DNA of 64,000 bases from contig NZ_JAUSZI010000002.1 of the NCBI RefSeq assembly GCF_030817415.1, positions 12,065,501 to 12,129,500 of the forward strand. The letters are read 5' to 3'. Both the position numbers and the translations under genes were made by a program. Below the pieces are notes generated by a model. That model saw only the letters and a program-made list of their open reading frames with translations, was not told the origin of the DNA and ran no database searches. Shown one piece after another: positions 27,001 to 37,700 of this stretch (positions are counted from its first letter, which is position 1; every line of letters starts with the position of its first letter). The DNA comes from Streptomyces umbrinus. GTDB lineage: Bacteria; Actinomycetota; Actinomycetes; Streptomycetales; Streptomycetaceae.

Positions 27001-30000
27001 GGACCTCCGTGGACACCCAGCTCGGCCCGTCGGGGCGGACTCCGTAGGCGTAGCGGGTGTTCGGGCTGTCGCCGCTGTCCTTGCTGCGGCCGGGCTTCCA
27101 CACTCCCACCAGCCGGCCCAGCGCGTCGTACGTCAGATCCGTGCGCCGGCCATTGGGATCGGCGACCTTCACCGGCCGGCCCAGCACAGGGTCGAGCGTG
27201 GTCGTCGTGACATGGTCGTCCGACAGGTTGGCCACGTCCATCGGGTTGGTCGCCGTCGTGGACGTCGGCAGACCGGTCTGCGGCGAGTAGCTGGTGGTCG
27301 TCTTGCGGTTCAGCGGGTCGACGGCTTCCAGAACCCGGCCGTAGCCGTCGAAGGTGGACCTGGTCTTGGGGATGTAAGTGGCCTCGCCGTCGACGTACGC
27401 CTTGAGCTCCTCGACCTTCGTCGCGTCACCGGCCGTCGGTGCCGCTCCGAGGGCGCCGCCGTCATAGTACGTACGGTTATGGGAAACGGCGTCGCGGGGG
27501 TACGAAGGCGTGGTGCCGCAGGCGACGGCGTCGGTCCACTCCTCCGACACCAGCTCGAGCTGCCACGACGTCTCGTTGCGGGCGTAGCGGGTGGTGACGC
27601 ACCGATTGTCGGTCGCCACGTCGACATCGCCGAGGTCGTTCACCTCGATAGGCAGGTGCTCGGCGTTGTACTTGGTGGTGACCTCGGTGGTGCGCAGGCC
27701 TCCGGGCTTCAGGGTCGTCCGGGTGGTCGTCTTCTCGACCTCGACGACATGGGACTTCAGCGTGCCGTGGATGGCCGTCGGATCGCGCTTCAACGGATCG
27801 TTGATCACGCTGGAGACCACCGGCCCCCCAGCCCCCTCGTAGGTGATCTGCTCGCGCTGGAAGCCGGACAGCTGGTCATCGTCGGGCCAGGTCGCACCCT
27901 GGGAGTCGGTGATCGGGTCGCCGCCCATTCCGCGGAAGTACTGGTGCAGCGTCGACGACTGCGTGACCTTCGTCGGGTCTCCGCTCAGGACGCGCACCTT
28001 CTCGTAGCCGCGGTATTGGCTCCACGTCCGGCGCGCGGCCGGGACCAGCGGGTTGTCGTCGTACTTCCAGGCGGTACCGCCGACGTACTCGTAGCTGGTC
28101 GTCTCGGTCTGCTGCCCGCCGACCCGGTCCTGGAGCGCGACCGACTGGACGCGGTACTTGTTCATCCAGTCGTTGCGCTGGATGTCGCCGTCCGGTGTCC
28201 AGATCGCGGGGAAGCAGCGCTTGGTGTTGCCCTGCGCGGCCGGGGGCGAGGTCGGCGAGCAGTCGGTGCCGTCGTAGTAGACCGAGACGGTGCCGCCGGA
28301 CTCGTTGTTGATCTGGTTGATCCGCCACTTGTTCATCGGCAGCAGGCCGTCGGTGTCGGAGTTCAGCCGGTTCGGCAGCTGAGTCCCGCTGAAGGTGACC
28401 TTCGGCAGCTCGATGGCCTGGCCGACGATGTTGTCCCCGGACGCGAGCCCGGTGTGGGTGATGCCGTGCAGCCACAGCGACGGCGTGGTGTTGTCGGTGT
28501 TGGGCGGGTAGCTGTGCTCGAACGTCCACCGGTCGACGTCCTTGTAGGCGCTGCCGTTCCACACCTGCGTGGTGATGGTGGAAAGCCGCTTGGTCGACCA
28601 GAACGTCGGGGAGAACTTCGTCCCGCAGTTCTGCCCGTCTGCGCACGCCTGGTCGGACGGAACGTCCGGGCCGCCGCGCTCGGCGTGGTCCAGGACCACC
28701 TGGGCGGCCGGATGCTCCCCGTTCCTTCCGCCGTACTCGATGCGGTCCAGGATCCCGCCGCGGACGTACCGGGTCGTCTTCGCCCCGCTGAGGTTGCGAC
28801 CGTAGTTGTTCGTCTCCGGCGTGTACGAGTACGTGATCGTGTTGCCGTGGGTGTCGATGACCTTGTCCAGGTTCCACCGGTAGGCCTGGTCGCACCACGA
28901 CGCGTCGAACGTGGCCTGCTTACACGGCTCGCCGTCCTCGTTGCCGAACACCGGCACCGTCCACGCCGACGTCTTGGTCTGGCCGAAGAAATACTGGGTG
29001 CCATCGGTCGTGGTGAGCTTCCAGTGCTCGCCGACTCCCTCGCTGCCGCCCTTGTCGCCGTTGTCCACCCCGGTCAGCCGCTCGATCCGGCTCCCGTCGT
29101 CCTTCTCCGGCCGCCACCTGTTGCCGCCTGCGTACACGAGCCGCGAGGAGCGCCCGTCAAGGCTCAGCGACGCGTTGTCGGTCTCCCAGCACAGGTCCCC
29201 GGTCTTCTTGAGCGGGTCGGTGATGTCGTCGGCGCAGCCCATGTAGGAGCGCTCGATCGAGCCCGGCCACATGTCCCAGCCCAGGCCCATCGCCGAGGCC
29301 TGGTTGTTCGTCGCGGCCGTCTGGCCGTCCACGGACCCGGAGGAGTACGACAGCGACAGGTCCGGCTCCAGGCCGCCGGGGGCGGCGGGCACCTTCAGCG
29401 GATACGAGTAGGTGAAGTCGCCGGACTGCGTCGACACCGCCCACGAACCCGAGGGCGACAGCGACGTCGCCTTGTAGTCGCCCGTCTCCCCGTTCGGGGC
29501 GGCGGTGAGCGCGAAGGTCGAACCCGCCCTGGCCACCGTCACGTCCGCGGTCGCCGTCCCGGCCTCGACGTCGTTGGTCGTCGTCAGGACCTTCCCCGCC
29601 GAGCCGTTGTTGGGGACCTCGACCAGGCGCAGCCGGGCCGCCCAGTCACCGCCGTAGGCGTGCCGGAAGGACGAGTAGTCGACGGTCAGGGACACCTTGC
29701 CGGGTTCGGTCTTCCCGTCGGTACGGCTCAGCTTCAGCATGAGCCCGTCGACGCTCCGCCTCTTCGCGCTTGGGTGATCGATCATCTCCACCTGGACCGT
29801 GGGTGGTGTGGCCGACTTCCCGGCACCGCCCAGCAAGACCGATTCGCTGGCGGCACCGACCCATACCGGTAGCGCCTTGGCCCGGACCCGCCGCGCCCCG
29901 AATTGGGTCGCCGCCGCCGGTGGCGTCACCTCCGCCTTCCCCGCGGCGGGCCACGACGCAGTCGGCTTCCACTTGGCCACGGCCTCGGCCACCTTGTCGG

Positions 30001-30166
30001 GCGGCGGTGCCTTGACGGGCACCTTGGCGGTGTCCACCAGGTGCGCGCGGTCCGGCTTGATCGGCGGCCAGCTCTCGTCCGCGCCCGCAGGCGACTGGAT
30101 GCCCGCGACCAGCCCGACCACCAGGGTCACTGCGGTACCCGAAGCTATGAAACGACGCATGATCAT
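24017..30166 (-). CDS. Large secreted RHS/YD-repeat protein
   Basis: 2049 aa. Residues 1-30 are a signal peptide (MIMRRFIASGTAVTLVVGLV...GAD). SpvB-like sequence follows (SYPLKVPAAPGGLEPDLSLS, QASAMGLGWDMWPGSIERSY), then many YD repeats (TYDALGRLVGVW, YTYDLLGRQVGISDPDKGQ). The RHS core ends with QYDPNLGRFLSVDPVLDP and MTDPDG at about residue 1782. A ~267-residue tip follows: a basic/proline linker, then a Gly/Ala-rich domain with two YAQASLG repeats and no recognised toxin motif. RHS proteins form a shell around a C-terminal effector. No immunity-type gene lies downstream. The upstream LamG gene ends 20 bp away, so they are likely co-transcribed. Confidence 0.92.
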   Translation of the reverse strand: MIMRRFIASGTAVTLVVGLVAGIQSPAGADESWPPIKPDRAHLVDTAKVPVKAPPPDKVAEAVAKWKPTASWPAAGKAEVTPPAAATQFGARRVRAKALPVWVGAASESVLLGGAGKSATPPTVQVEMIDHPSAKRRSVDGLMLKLSRTDGKTEPGKVSLTVDYSSFRHAYGGDWAARLRLVEVPNNGSAGKVLTTTNDVEAGTATADVTVARAGSTFALTAAPNGETGDYKATSLSPSGSWAVSTQSGDFTYSYPLKVPAAPGGLEPDLSLSYSSGSVDGQTAATNNQASAMGLGWDMWPGSIERSYMGCADDITDPLKKTGDLCWETDNASLSLDGRSSRLVYAGGNRWRPEKDDGSRIERLTGVDNGDKGGSEGVGEHWKLTTTDGTQYFFGQTKTSAWTVPVFGNEDGEPCKQATFDASWCDQAYRWNLDKVIDTHGNTITYSYTPETNNYGRNLSGAKTTRYVRGGILDRIEYGGRNGEHPAAQVVLDHAERGGPDVPSDQACADGQNCGTKFSPTFWSTKRLSTITTQVWNGSAYKDVDRWTFEHSYPPNTDNTTPSLWLHGITHTGLASGDNIVGQAIELPKVTFSGTQLPNRLNSDTDGLLPMNKWRINQINNESGGTVSVYYDGTDCSPTSPPAAQGNTKRCFPAIWTPDGDIQRNDWMNKYRVQSVALQDRVGGQQTETTSYEYVGGTAWKYDDNPLVPAARRTWSQYRGYEKVRVLSGDPTKVTQSSTLHQYFRGMGGDPITDSQGATWPDDDQLSGFQREQITYEGAGGPVVSSVINDPLKRDPTAIHGTLKSHVVEVEKTTTRTTLKPGGLRTTEVTTKYNAEHLPIEVNDLGDVDVATDNRCVTTRYARNETSWQLELVSEEWTDAVACGTTPSYPRDAVSHNRTYYDGGALGAAPTAGDATKVEELKAYVDGEATYIPKTRSTFDGYGRVLEAVDPLNRKTTTSYSPQTGLPTSTTATNPMDVANLSDDHVTTTTLDPVLGRPVKVADPNGRRTDLTYDALGRLVGVWKPGRSKDSGDSPNTRYAYGVRPDGPSWVSTEVLKPNGNTQTGYELFDGFLRSRQKQAVGPGPAGQGPLRVLTDTLYDSRGLAVQANGPYADTGTPGTTLAGVDDTKVPAMTRTTFDGAERPTVTAVHSLGTELHKTTTAYFGDRTETTPPEGGTPVTTYTDARGQLSEQRQFYAAATPTGDHNKTRYTYTNTGEIETITDAAGSTWRYTYDLLGRQVGISDPDKGQSTKTYDDAGQLTSTKDARGKTLGYRHDALGRKIEERLETANGPKVLANWTYDTLFKGQLTSSTRYVGTEKYTTAITGYDAAYRPTGKTLTLPSSLSPLNISLTTKSTYKVDGSPATVTLPALPGVAEETLTYGYDSLGLPFEMKANSGFKYVYDTAYSEFGELSQIQFGDLPASGQTAQQVAQTFYYKQGTRWLDRAVVQRQGGQPGSVQDLNYSYDKAGNVTSVADRPEIGTADVQCFTYDGLRRLSDAWTTTAATCGSPGNSGGGPAPYWTSYTYDAVGNRLSATQHGVGSGAAATATTSRYNYPDDDEEQPNTVSSITAGGTAVTAAGAYDYDETGNMTTRPGPSGTQTLTWSPQGKLETITSGSVTTTNSYDADQGLIASTDTGATTVYFGGDEIRYDKTTRRSASTRHYTFSGRTIAVRDAGGLKWLSPDHHGTDGVIVNAADSATALRRSDPFGNPRGTQPAWTGSRGFVGGTELPSGLTQLGVRQYDPNLGRFLSVDPVLDPKDPQQLNAYAYAINNPTTMTDPDGLKYFIDLDGSDAAPSRSAAKTMGYYNWKMAIYKASMRVWKRRCPPFGSFGCILNKPRKPNLFDPRDINPRYVKPKAKPTSKPESKSKPAEPVQFDRPIVTEDLNNSDAKGSTSICPSVAIAAGYGAGANACLSMDSNGFTFNAGVKQFGTEGAFAAADIGLMYNSGSADQINGGSGTYAQASLGGHLGGGGTLAAGVERSFDGELASYAQASLGIGLGAAVGEAGVTHGVNSGYFKWPWVDHVNVRVVDLPYRNPLAPKTSGWDRFS

Positions 30167-30185
30167 GGCGACTTCCTCAGGTCCG

Positions 30186-33100
30186 TCAGGGGCGGGTGAT
30201 CACGTAGCCGAGCGGGCGGCCGAAGTCGGCGCTCCCCTCGCAGAACGGGTCGAGGGACTCGAACCACTCGGCGCCCTCGCTGCGGCATGCGTACAGCTGT
30301 TGGCTCTCCATGCCGTCGGGTGGCTCAGACCACAGGTGGCCGCTGGGCCAGGCACCCATGTCGTTCTGGCCTTCGCATGCGACGTCCGTGGACACGAACT
30401 CGTCGAACACGTCGGAGCGGCTGTCCTCACACAGCTTCAGCTGCGGTGGGCCGCCTTCGATGCTCCGTAGCGACACGTAGCCCAGCACCTTCTCGGTCTT
30501 ATAGCCGGATGGCAGGAATTGCGCGTGCGTGCTGGTCCAGCGCTCCCCGTCCGGCCCGCGATAGCGGATGAGCGGCGTGAGCGTTCGTACGTATCCGAAA
30601 AGGAACTCGGTACGCACCTTGTCCGGCGTGCTCTCACAGGCGTCGCTATGGGACAGGTAGTGGTCCCCGCTTGCAATCACCACGCACCGGTAGACCGGCA
30701 ATGTGGGAACGCCCTCGGGCGGGTTTATGTAAACCCGTCCTGCGGTGCCGAGAACCTCATATCCTGCGCAGTTGGCCGCGTGGTCGAGGAAGAACCCTCC
30801 GCCATAGCGGCAGGAGTAGACCGGCCGGGTGTCCGGCGCGCCCTCCGGTGCGCTGAACCCGCGCGTGCCCTCGAAGTAGTACCCCGGCGGCACCGGACCA
30901 GGGCCGGTGTAGCGCCTGCCGTCATGCCCGGCGAACTGCCCGAAGGCGCCCACGAAGGCCGACGGGGGCTGCGGCTCCGTCTGGGCGCTGAGCTCGGCGA
31001 TCTCCCGGTCCGCCAGCACGCCGTTATAGACGTGGACCTCGTCGATCGATCCCATCCAGTTCCCCGCCGGCTGGCCGTTCCACCTCCCCCGGCCGATGAC
31101 CAGCGGGCCCGTCACGTTCGAGTTCTGCGTGCCGACCGCCTTGGTCCCGGCCAGGTGCCCGTTGACGTAGATGCGGATCTCGCCCGTCTGCGCGTCATGA
31201 ACGGCGGCGATCGCCACCCACTCCCCCTGGACCGGCACCGTCCCGGACCCGGCAGCGTCCACCGACAGCGGGGTCGGGTTGGTCTGGTCCGGTGCGGTGA
31301 CCAGGTGGAAGGACCACTTGTGGTCGCTGCCGACCTTGCGGCGCTGGAGGAAGAACCCGCTGTGCTGGCCGCCGTCCTGGCTCACCACGGTGCGCGCCGT
31401 GTCGTCCAGCACATCGGGTCTGACCCGCGCGGCGACCGTGAAGCTGGTGTCGGTGCGCGCCACCAGCGGCTGGGAGGTCAGCCCGGCGCCGGTCCCGTCC
31501 GCGAACCGCACCGCACCGCTGCCGACCTTGCCCGTGACCCAGCTCGCGTTGCTCAGGCCGACGGTGCGGTAGTTCCCCGAGGCGTCGCCCGCGCTGCCGC
31601 CCGAGCCTTCGTCCAGCGGGTAGTACGCCTCCTCGACCGGTGTCCCGGCCAGGCGATCGACCTCGCTGCGCGGCGTGTCCTCCCCCGGATCGAGGTAGGT
31701 CAGGTCGCTGAGCGCCCGGTCATAGATCTGCACCTCGTCGATGTCGCCGGCCCAGTTGTCCCCGAAGGTCCCCCGCGATTTGCCGCGGCCGATCTGGACC
31801 GAGCTGGATTCCCACGGTGTAGTCACCACGGCGGTGACGTTGTATTGGCGTAGACCGTTGACGTACAGGGTCATCGCTTGGGTGGGGACGTCGTAGACGC
31901 CCGCGAGATGGGTCCACACTCCGGCTTGGGCGGCCTTGAGCGATGTCACGGTGATCAGCTCGGCGTCGTCGGTGGCCTTGGTCGCCATCCGGAAGCCGAA
32001 GCGGTTGACCTCGCCGATGTACCCCAGCGAGAACGCGGACATCCGGTCGCCCACCTGCGAGACCGCGGTACGGGTGACACCGTTCGCCTGGTCCAGCTTC
32101 ACCCATGCCGACACCGAGAAGCTCCCGTTCGTGGACACCGCGGGACCACCGCCGGGCGCGACATAGGAGTCGCTGGTGCCGGTGAAGTGCAGCGCGTCCC
32201 CAGCCCGGCCCTTGGTCCAGCGTGTGGGCCCGAGGGCGACCGTGCCGTTGTGACCACCCGTCGGGTCGGTCACGCCGGCATCGGTCCAGCGACCGTCCAG
32301 CGCCCACTGCGCCACCGGGCTCGCGCCCTTCGCCACTTTCAGCGTATGGAGCTCGCAGTCCGAGCTCACATTGCCGGCCCGGTCGACGGCCGTCACCCAG
32401 ACGTCCCAGTCCGCCGCCTTCATCGGCGTCACCTTGAACGAGGCCTCACCACCCAGTTCCTCCGCGGGCACGCTGCGGGTCGTACGGCATTGGCTGCCGC
32501 CCTGTGCCAGGCCGTACCGGAACTCGACCACATCGGGGTCATTGGCCTTGACCGTGAACTCGGCCGGCGCACCCACGGTCGACTCGGAGGGCGGCGTGGC
32601 CGACGGCCTCCCGGGCTTTTCGTTGTCGATGTCGAGCTGGCACATCCCGGTGCCTGTCTGCGGCCCGAACGGGCTGGGACCCCAGTAGTCGCCGGCCCGT
32701 GCCCGCCATGAGAGCTGGAATCCGTGCTGGAAGGTCCCCTGCGGGATGACGTCGGTGAACTCCGAACCGTTGACCAGCGGCCCGGGAGCGTTCGGCGGCT
32801 CGTGCATGGATCCATGCCGGGTCCACCGCTCGAACCGCATCCACAGGTTGTCGCCGTCCCGGTCGGTCCCGGTCGCCCGCAGCGTGATCGGAGCTGCCGC
32901 GTTGCTGGCATAGTCCGGGTTGTTCACGTCCGTACTGCACGGGCGCGTCGTGGTTCCCGCCGACCAGCTGAAATTCTTCGGCACGTCGGGCGGCCAGTTG
33001 TAGTGCACCAGCAGCGAGTACGCGTCGAACTTCTTCCAGCTGTAGTCCTCGGTCTCATCCTCGGCGATCAGCGCGAACGCGACGTGGGTCGCGCGCTGGT

Positions 33101-34556
33101 CGTTGGAATACCGCACCTGGTCGCCGACGCCCCAGCCGATATTCGCCGGCCCGCATGCTCCGCCCGGCTCGTAGCCGTGCATCTCCCTGCGGGTCCCGCC
33201 GATGGGAGCCGGAAATTCCTTCTGCGAGTTACGCCAGGTGAGGTCGGAGCCGAACGGGTTGGCATGGACCAGGCTCACCCCGAATCTCCTGCTGCCCCCG
33301 CCACAGGCCGGGGCGTACACCTCGTGCGCGTTGAACTCCGCACCGGACAACCCGTTCGGGGTCACGACCTGCGCGCCGTGCAGGCCTCTGATGTCGAACT
33401 GCACAAACGTACGAGCCGCGCCGATGCCGTTGCACGTACCGCTGGCGAGCCAGCATTTGCCGACCTTGCCGAGGTTCTGCCCGCCGAATCTGCCGGGCGG
33501 CTCGACGTCCCCGCCGCCGTGCCAGAACGAGGAGTCCAGCTTTCCCGAGAAGACCTTGGCCCATCCGCCGAAGGGGACCCACCAGTCCGGGTCGATCGAC
33601 ATTGGGAACTTGGTGTCCGGGGCCGTGAGCAGTTTCCGGTCCGGGATGACGGTGATCGCGTTCTTGGCCATCTCGAAACGGCCGACCGCCTCGTTCGAGG
33701 CCGCGTCCCACATCGCGGGAGCCGGCGAGGAAAAGACGGTCTTCCCCTTGGCGTCGACGAGCTCGGATCCACCGCCCTTGCCCGCCTTCAGGGTGAGCCC
33801 GCTCGTCTGCACGCCGAACCGCACCTTGCGCAGCTCCGGGTTCTTCGCGGCCGCGCGCGTCTTGACGACCAGCACCTCGCTGAAGCCCGCCGACCCCGCG
33901 GTGAGCTTGAGGTCGACGCCCGGCATCACTTCCGGATACGTGGCGGTGTCGCCCTTGAGCACCGGTGTCGGCAACGGGTCCGGCCAGCCCAGCGCCACCT
34001 GCTTCCCGCCCTGGCCGAGCCGTACCAAAGGCTCCTGACCACCCTTGGAGAAGGCCAGCGACACCGCCGCGGCACGCGGGGCGACCGAACCGTCCGGCCG
34101 CCGCACCAGGGTGGTGTCGATCGCCACCCACTTGCCGTCTTGGCGCGCCCGGACCGGGCCAGGGTGCAGCACTGCGGTGAAGTGGCCCTTGGGGTCGGCG
34201 TAGACCTCCATCGTCTCGGTCCGCTTCGCCACCACCTCGACCCGCTTCCCGGACTCCCGGGCCCGGGTCAGGGCAGTGCGTTCGGCCGGAGTCGGCGCCG
34301 AGCTGGTGGGCGAGACGGGCGGCGGCGCTGCCGCGTCAGCAGTCCTCTCCCTGGTCAGGCCACCCGCGCCCAGCCCCGTGAGCAGGACCGAAAGCCCCAC
34401 CATGACAGCAACGACACCCCGGTACCGCGATCTTGCCAACACCCACCGCCCTCGCCCCGCCCCACCGGCACCCCTGATCGGGAGAAGGATGGCATCGGCG
34501 GATCGCGACTGCCCACCCATGTGTGGGCGGAATGTCCTGATCTCGGTGCGCCGCAT
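30186..34556 (-). CDS. Secreted multidomain LamG protein, RHS partner
   Basis: 1456 aa from ATG 34556, preceded by a GGGGGAAA-type ribosome site; the open frame upstream lacks coding character. An export or anchor segment is at about residues 50-75 (GVVAVMVGLSVLLTGLGAGG). The ~130-570 region resembles the N-terminal part of actinobacterial proteins that precede RHS genes (MEVYADPKGHFTAVLHPGPV, FVQFDIRGLHGAQVV). Two LamG/concanavalin folds follow at about 747-965 (SVSAWVKLDQANGV...GDIDEVQIYDRAL) and 972-1190 (SIDEVHVYNGVLADREIAEL). A cysteine-containing repeat region (CRYGGGFFLDHAANCAGYEV) ends the protein. Probably a surface adhesion or delivery partner of the RHS protein. Confidence 0.85.
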   Translation of the reverse strand: MRRTEIRTFRPHMGGQSRSADAILLPIRGAGGAGRGRWVLARSRYRGVVAVMVGLSVLLTGLGAGGLTRERTADAAAPPPVSPTSSAPTPAERTALTRARESGKRVEVVAKRTETMEVYADPKGHFTAVLHPGPVRARQDGKWVAIDTTLVRRPDGSVAPRAAAVSLAFSKGGQEPLVRLGQGGKQVALGWPDPLPTPVLKGDTATYPEVMPGVDLKLTAGSAGFSEVLVVKTRAAAKNPELRKVRFGVQTSGLTLKAGKGGGSELVDAKGKTVFSSPAPAMWDAASNEAVGRFEMAKNAITVIPDRKLLTAPDTKFPMSIDPDWWVPFGGWAKVFSGKLDSSFWHGGGDVEPPGRFGGQNLGKVGKCWLASGTCNGIGAARTFVQFDIRGLHGAQVVTPNGLSGAEFNAHEVYAPACGGGSRRFGVSLVHANPFGSDLTWRNSQKEFPAPIGGTRREMHGYEPGGACGPANIGWGVGDQVRYSNDQRATHVAFALIAEDETEDYSWKKFDAYSLLVHYNWPPDVPKNFSWSAGTTTRPCSTDVNNPDYASNAAAPITLRATGTDRDGDNLWMRFERWTRHGSMHEPPNAPGPLVNGSEFTDVIPQGTFQHGFQLSWRARAGDYWGPSPFGPQTGTGMCQLDIDNEKPGRPSATPPSESTVGAPAEFTVKANDPDVVEFRYGLAQGGSQCRTTRSVPAEELGGEASFKVTPMKAADWDVWVTAVDRAGNVSSDCELHTLKVAKGASPVAQWALDGRWTDAGVTDPTGGHNGTVALGPTRWTKGRAGDALHFTGTSDSYVAPGGGPAVSTNGSFSVSAWVKLDQANGVTRTAVSQVGDRMSAFSLGYIGEVNRFGFRMATKATDDAELITVTSLKAAQAGVWTHLAGVYDVPTQAMTLYVNGLRQYNVTAVVTTPWESSSVQIGRGKSRGTFGDNWAGDIDEVQIYDRALSDLTYLDPGEDTPRSEVDRLAGTPVEEAYYPLDEGSGGSAGDASGNYRTVGLSNASWVTGKVGSGAVRFADGTGAGLTSQPLVARTDTSFTVAARVRPDVLDDTARTVVSQDGGQHSGFFLQRRKVGSDHKWSFHLVTAPDQTNPTPLSVDAAGSGTVPVQGEWVAIAAVHDAQTGEIRIYVNGHLAGTKAVGTQNSNVTGPLVIGRGRWNGQPAGNWMGSIDEVHVYNGVLADREIAELSAQTEPQPPSAFVGAFGQFAGHDGRRYTGPGPVPPGYYFEGTRGFSAPEGAPDTRPVYSCRYGGGFFLDHAANCAGYEVLGTAGRVYINPPEGVPTLPVYRCVVIASGDHYLSHSDACESTPDKVRTEFLFGYVRTLTPLIRYRGPDGERWTSTHAQFLPSGYKTEKVLGYVSLRSIEGGPPQLKLCEDSRSDVFDEFVSTDVACEGQNDMGAWPSGHLWSEPPDGMESQQLYACRSEGAEWFESLDPFCEGSADFGRPLGYVITRP

Positions 34557-34733
34557 CTGTTTCCCCCGGGTTGTGGATCGGATCTGCCCAGATGTAGCCC
34601 GTTGGTGATTGTTCGTGTTCGAAGCCTGGTGTCGAACAAACAACTCCTGAAAAATGCGACCCGCCGTGCGAGCTGTGACACGGGGGAACGGGGAGTCGCG
34701 GGGAGCTGCGGGGACCATCGGGGAGGTGCGGCC

Positions 34734-37700
34734 ATGCCGCGCAGGGAGCGACCGCTGGACGCGGGGGACGGTCCGTTAGTCGAATTCGCCGCTGGGTTGC
34801 GGCAGTTGAGGCGGAAGGCGGGGAATCCGCCGTACCGGAGACTCGCGGAGCAGGCGCACTATTCGATCTCGACCCTGTCCTCGGCCGCCGCCGGGCAGCG
34901 GCTGCCGACGCTCGCGGTGACGCTGGCGTACGTACGGGCCTGCGACGGGGACACCGAGGAGTGGGGGCAGCGGTGGCGGGAGGTCGCCGGGGCTCTCGGG
35001 GAGGTGAGGGCGGAGCCCGAGGGCGGCGGGCCGGCTGCGCCGTACGCCGGGCTGCGGTCCTTCCGGGAGCAGGACTCCGAGTGGTTCTTCGGGCGTGAGC
35101 GGCTCCTGGAGGAGCTGGCCGGGCGGCTGGAACGGCAGCGGTTCGTGGTGGTGATCGGGGCTTCGGGGTCGGGGAAGTCCTCGCTCCTACGGGCCGGGCT
35201 GGTGCCGCGGCTGCGGGAGGCGGAGGGGGCGACCGTGCTCGTACTGACGCCCGGGGCCCGGCCGTTGGAGGAGTGCGCCGTGCGGCTCGGGGCGATGGCG
35301 GGGCTCGCGCCGGGCGCCCTGTACGGGGAACTGCGGGACGACCCCGAGAACCTGGGGCGCGTCGTACGGCAGATCAACGCCCGGGACGACGACACCGGTG
35401 ACCGTGAACTCGTGCTGGTGGTCGACCAGTTCGAGGAGGTCTTCACGCTCTGCCGGGACCCCGCCGAACGCGACCGTTTCATCGAGGCCCTCGTCCTCGC
35501 CGCCTCGGACCCCGGCGGCCGATGCCGCGTAGCCCTGGGCGCACGCGCCGACTTCTACGCCCACTGCACCCACCACGCGCCCCTCGTCGAGGCCATGCGC
35601 GACGCCCAGGTGCCCGTCGGGCCGATGAGCCTCGACGAACTGCGCCGAGCCGTCGTACAGCCCGCCCAGCGCGCCGGACTCACCATCGAGGGCGCCCTGC
35701 TCGCCACGCTCATCGCCCAGGCCCACGGCCAGGCAGGCGTACTCCCGCTGCTGTCGCACGCCCTGCTGCAGACCTGGCGGCGGCGCCGGGGCAACGCGCT
35801 CACCCGGGACGCCTTCGAGGCGGCGGGCGGTCTGGAGGGCGCCCTCGCACGCACCGCCGAGGAGTTCTACCAGGGTCTGGACCCGGGCCGGCAACAGCTG
35901 GCCCGGCAGGTGTTCGTACGGCTGACCGCCCTCGGCGACGGCACGGAGGACACCCGGCGCCCGGCCCGCCTGGAGGAACTGGACGGGCTGGCGGGGAAGG
36001 GGCCGGGGAAGGGGCCGGGGACGGGGCCGGGGACGGGGGAGGGGACGGGGGAGGGGGTCGGTGCCGGCGGTGACCTCAACGGCGAGATCCGTGCCGTACT
36101 CGACCTCGCCGCCGGCGCCCGCCTCCTCACCCTCGACCGCGAGCGCGTCGAACTCGCCCATGAGGCGCTGATCCGATGCTGGCCCCGACTGCACCGCTGG
36201 CTGACAGAGGACCGCGAGGCCACCCGCACCGCACACCGCCTCACCGACGCAGCCCAGGCCTGGGAGGCGCTGGGCCGCGAACCCGGAGCCCTGTACCGGG
36301 GCACCGCTCTCTCCCTCGCCGCCGGGCTCGACCGTACGACGATGTCCGTACCGGAGCGAGAGTTCCTGGACGCCGGTCTGGCCGCCCGGGCGGCGGAACA
36401 CGCGGCGGTGCGGCGCCGGGCCCGGTTCCGGCGCCTCGGCGTGGGGCTGCTGAGCGTCCTGCTCGTGCTGACCACGACCACGGCGGCCCTCGCCGTACGG
36501 GCCCAGCGGGCGGCCGACCAGCAGCGCGACGTCGTCGGCTCCCAGCGCGCGGCGGAACGGGCGGCGGCACTGCGCGGCGTCAACCCGGCCCTGGCCGCCC
36601 AACTCAGCCTGGCCGCGTACAAGTTGTCACCCACCCCGGAGGCGCGCGGCAGCGTCCTCAGCACCTTCGCCACGCCGTACGCCACCCAGCTGACCGGCCA
36701 GTCTGGCGCCATCACGGCGGTGGCGTTCGGAGCCGACGGCCGCGTCCTGGTCACCGGCGACGCCGACCGCACGGTGCGATTGCGCCGGGTACCGGACCCG
36801 CACCGCCCGGACGGGCCGGTCACGCTGGGCCGCCTCGGCGGCTCCGTACGCACGGTCGCCGTCAGCCCCGACGCGCGGCTGCTGGCCGCCGGGGGCGAGG
36901 ACGGAACGGTGGGCGTGTGGGACATCGGCGACGCCCGCCGCCCCCGGCTCGCGGCACGGCTGCCGGGCGGCGACGGTCCGGTGGCCGGCGTGGGATTCGG
37001 CTTCGGAGTCGGCCCTGCCGCACGTACCCTCGCGATCGTCGCCCGCGCGGGCATCCGGGTGTGGCAGCTGACGAACCCCCGCAGCCCCCGCGGCCTCGCC
37101 ACGCTGGACGCGGGCACGGACATCACGGCGACCGCGTTCCACGGCAACGGCCGCACGCTGGCCACGGGGCACGGCGACGGGGCGATACGGCTCTGGGAAC
37201 TGACGGAGTCGGGCGAGCGACTGCGCCGACTGTCGACGGTGCCGGGGCAGGCGGGGCAGGTAGACCAGGCGGGGCAGGTAGACCAGGCGGGGCAGGCGGG
37301 CTTGGTCGACCAGGTCAGCCGGCCAGACCCCACCGGGGCTACAGACCCCACCGCCCCCGCCACCCCCACCGCCCACTCCGGCCAGGTCAACGCCATGGCG
37401 TTCGCCCCCGGTGGGCGCCAACTCGCCACCGGCGGAGCCGACTTCACCGTGCGGCTCTGGGACGTGGGTCGGCCCGACCGGCCCCGTCGGACGCAGACGC
37501 TCGCCACGCACACCGATGCCGTCAACGCCGTCGCCTTCAGCGCGGACGGGCGTCGGCTCGCCACCGGGGGTACCGACGGCACCGTACGCCGGTGGGACGT
37601 GGACGGTGACGGTTCCGTGCGGGAGGCGGCCGTGCTCACCGGGCACACCGGCAGTGTGCGGGCGCTGGCCTTCGGGCCCCGGGGGCGCACGCTGGCCAGC

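Noticed and set aside
26342..29872. A 1176-codon open frame on the plus strand
   Set aside because: It is antisense to the RHS gene, whose YD repeats are unmistakable; long antisense frames are expected in high-GC DNA with strong codon bias.
32724..34733. A 670-codon upstream extension of the STAND protein
   Set aside because: The frame is open but antisense to the LamG gene and has no recognisable domains; ATG 34734 directly precedes the HTH domain and has a ribosome site.
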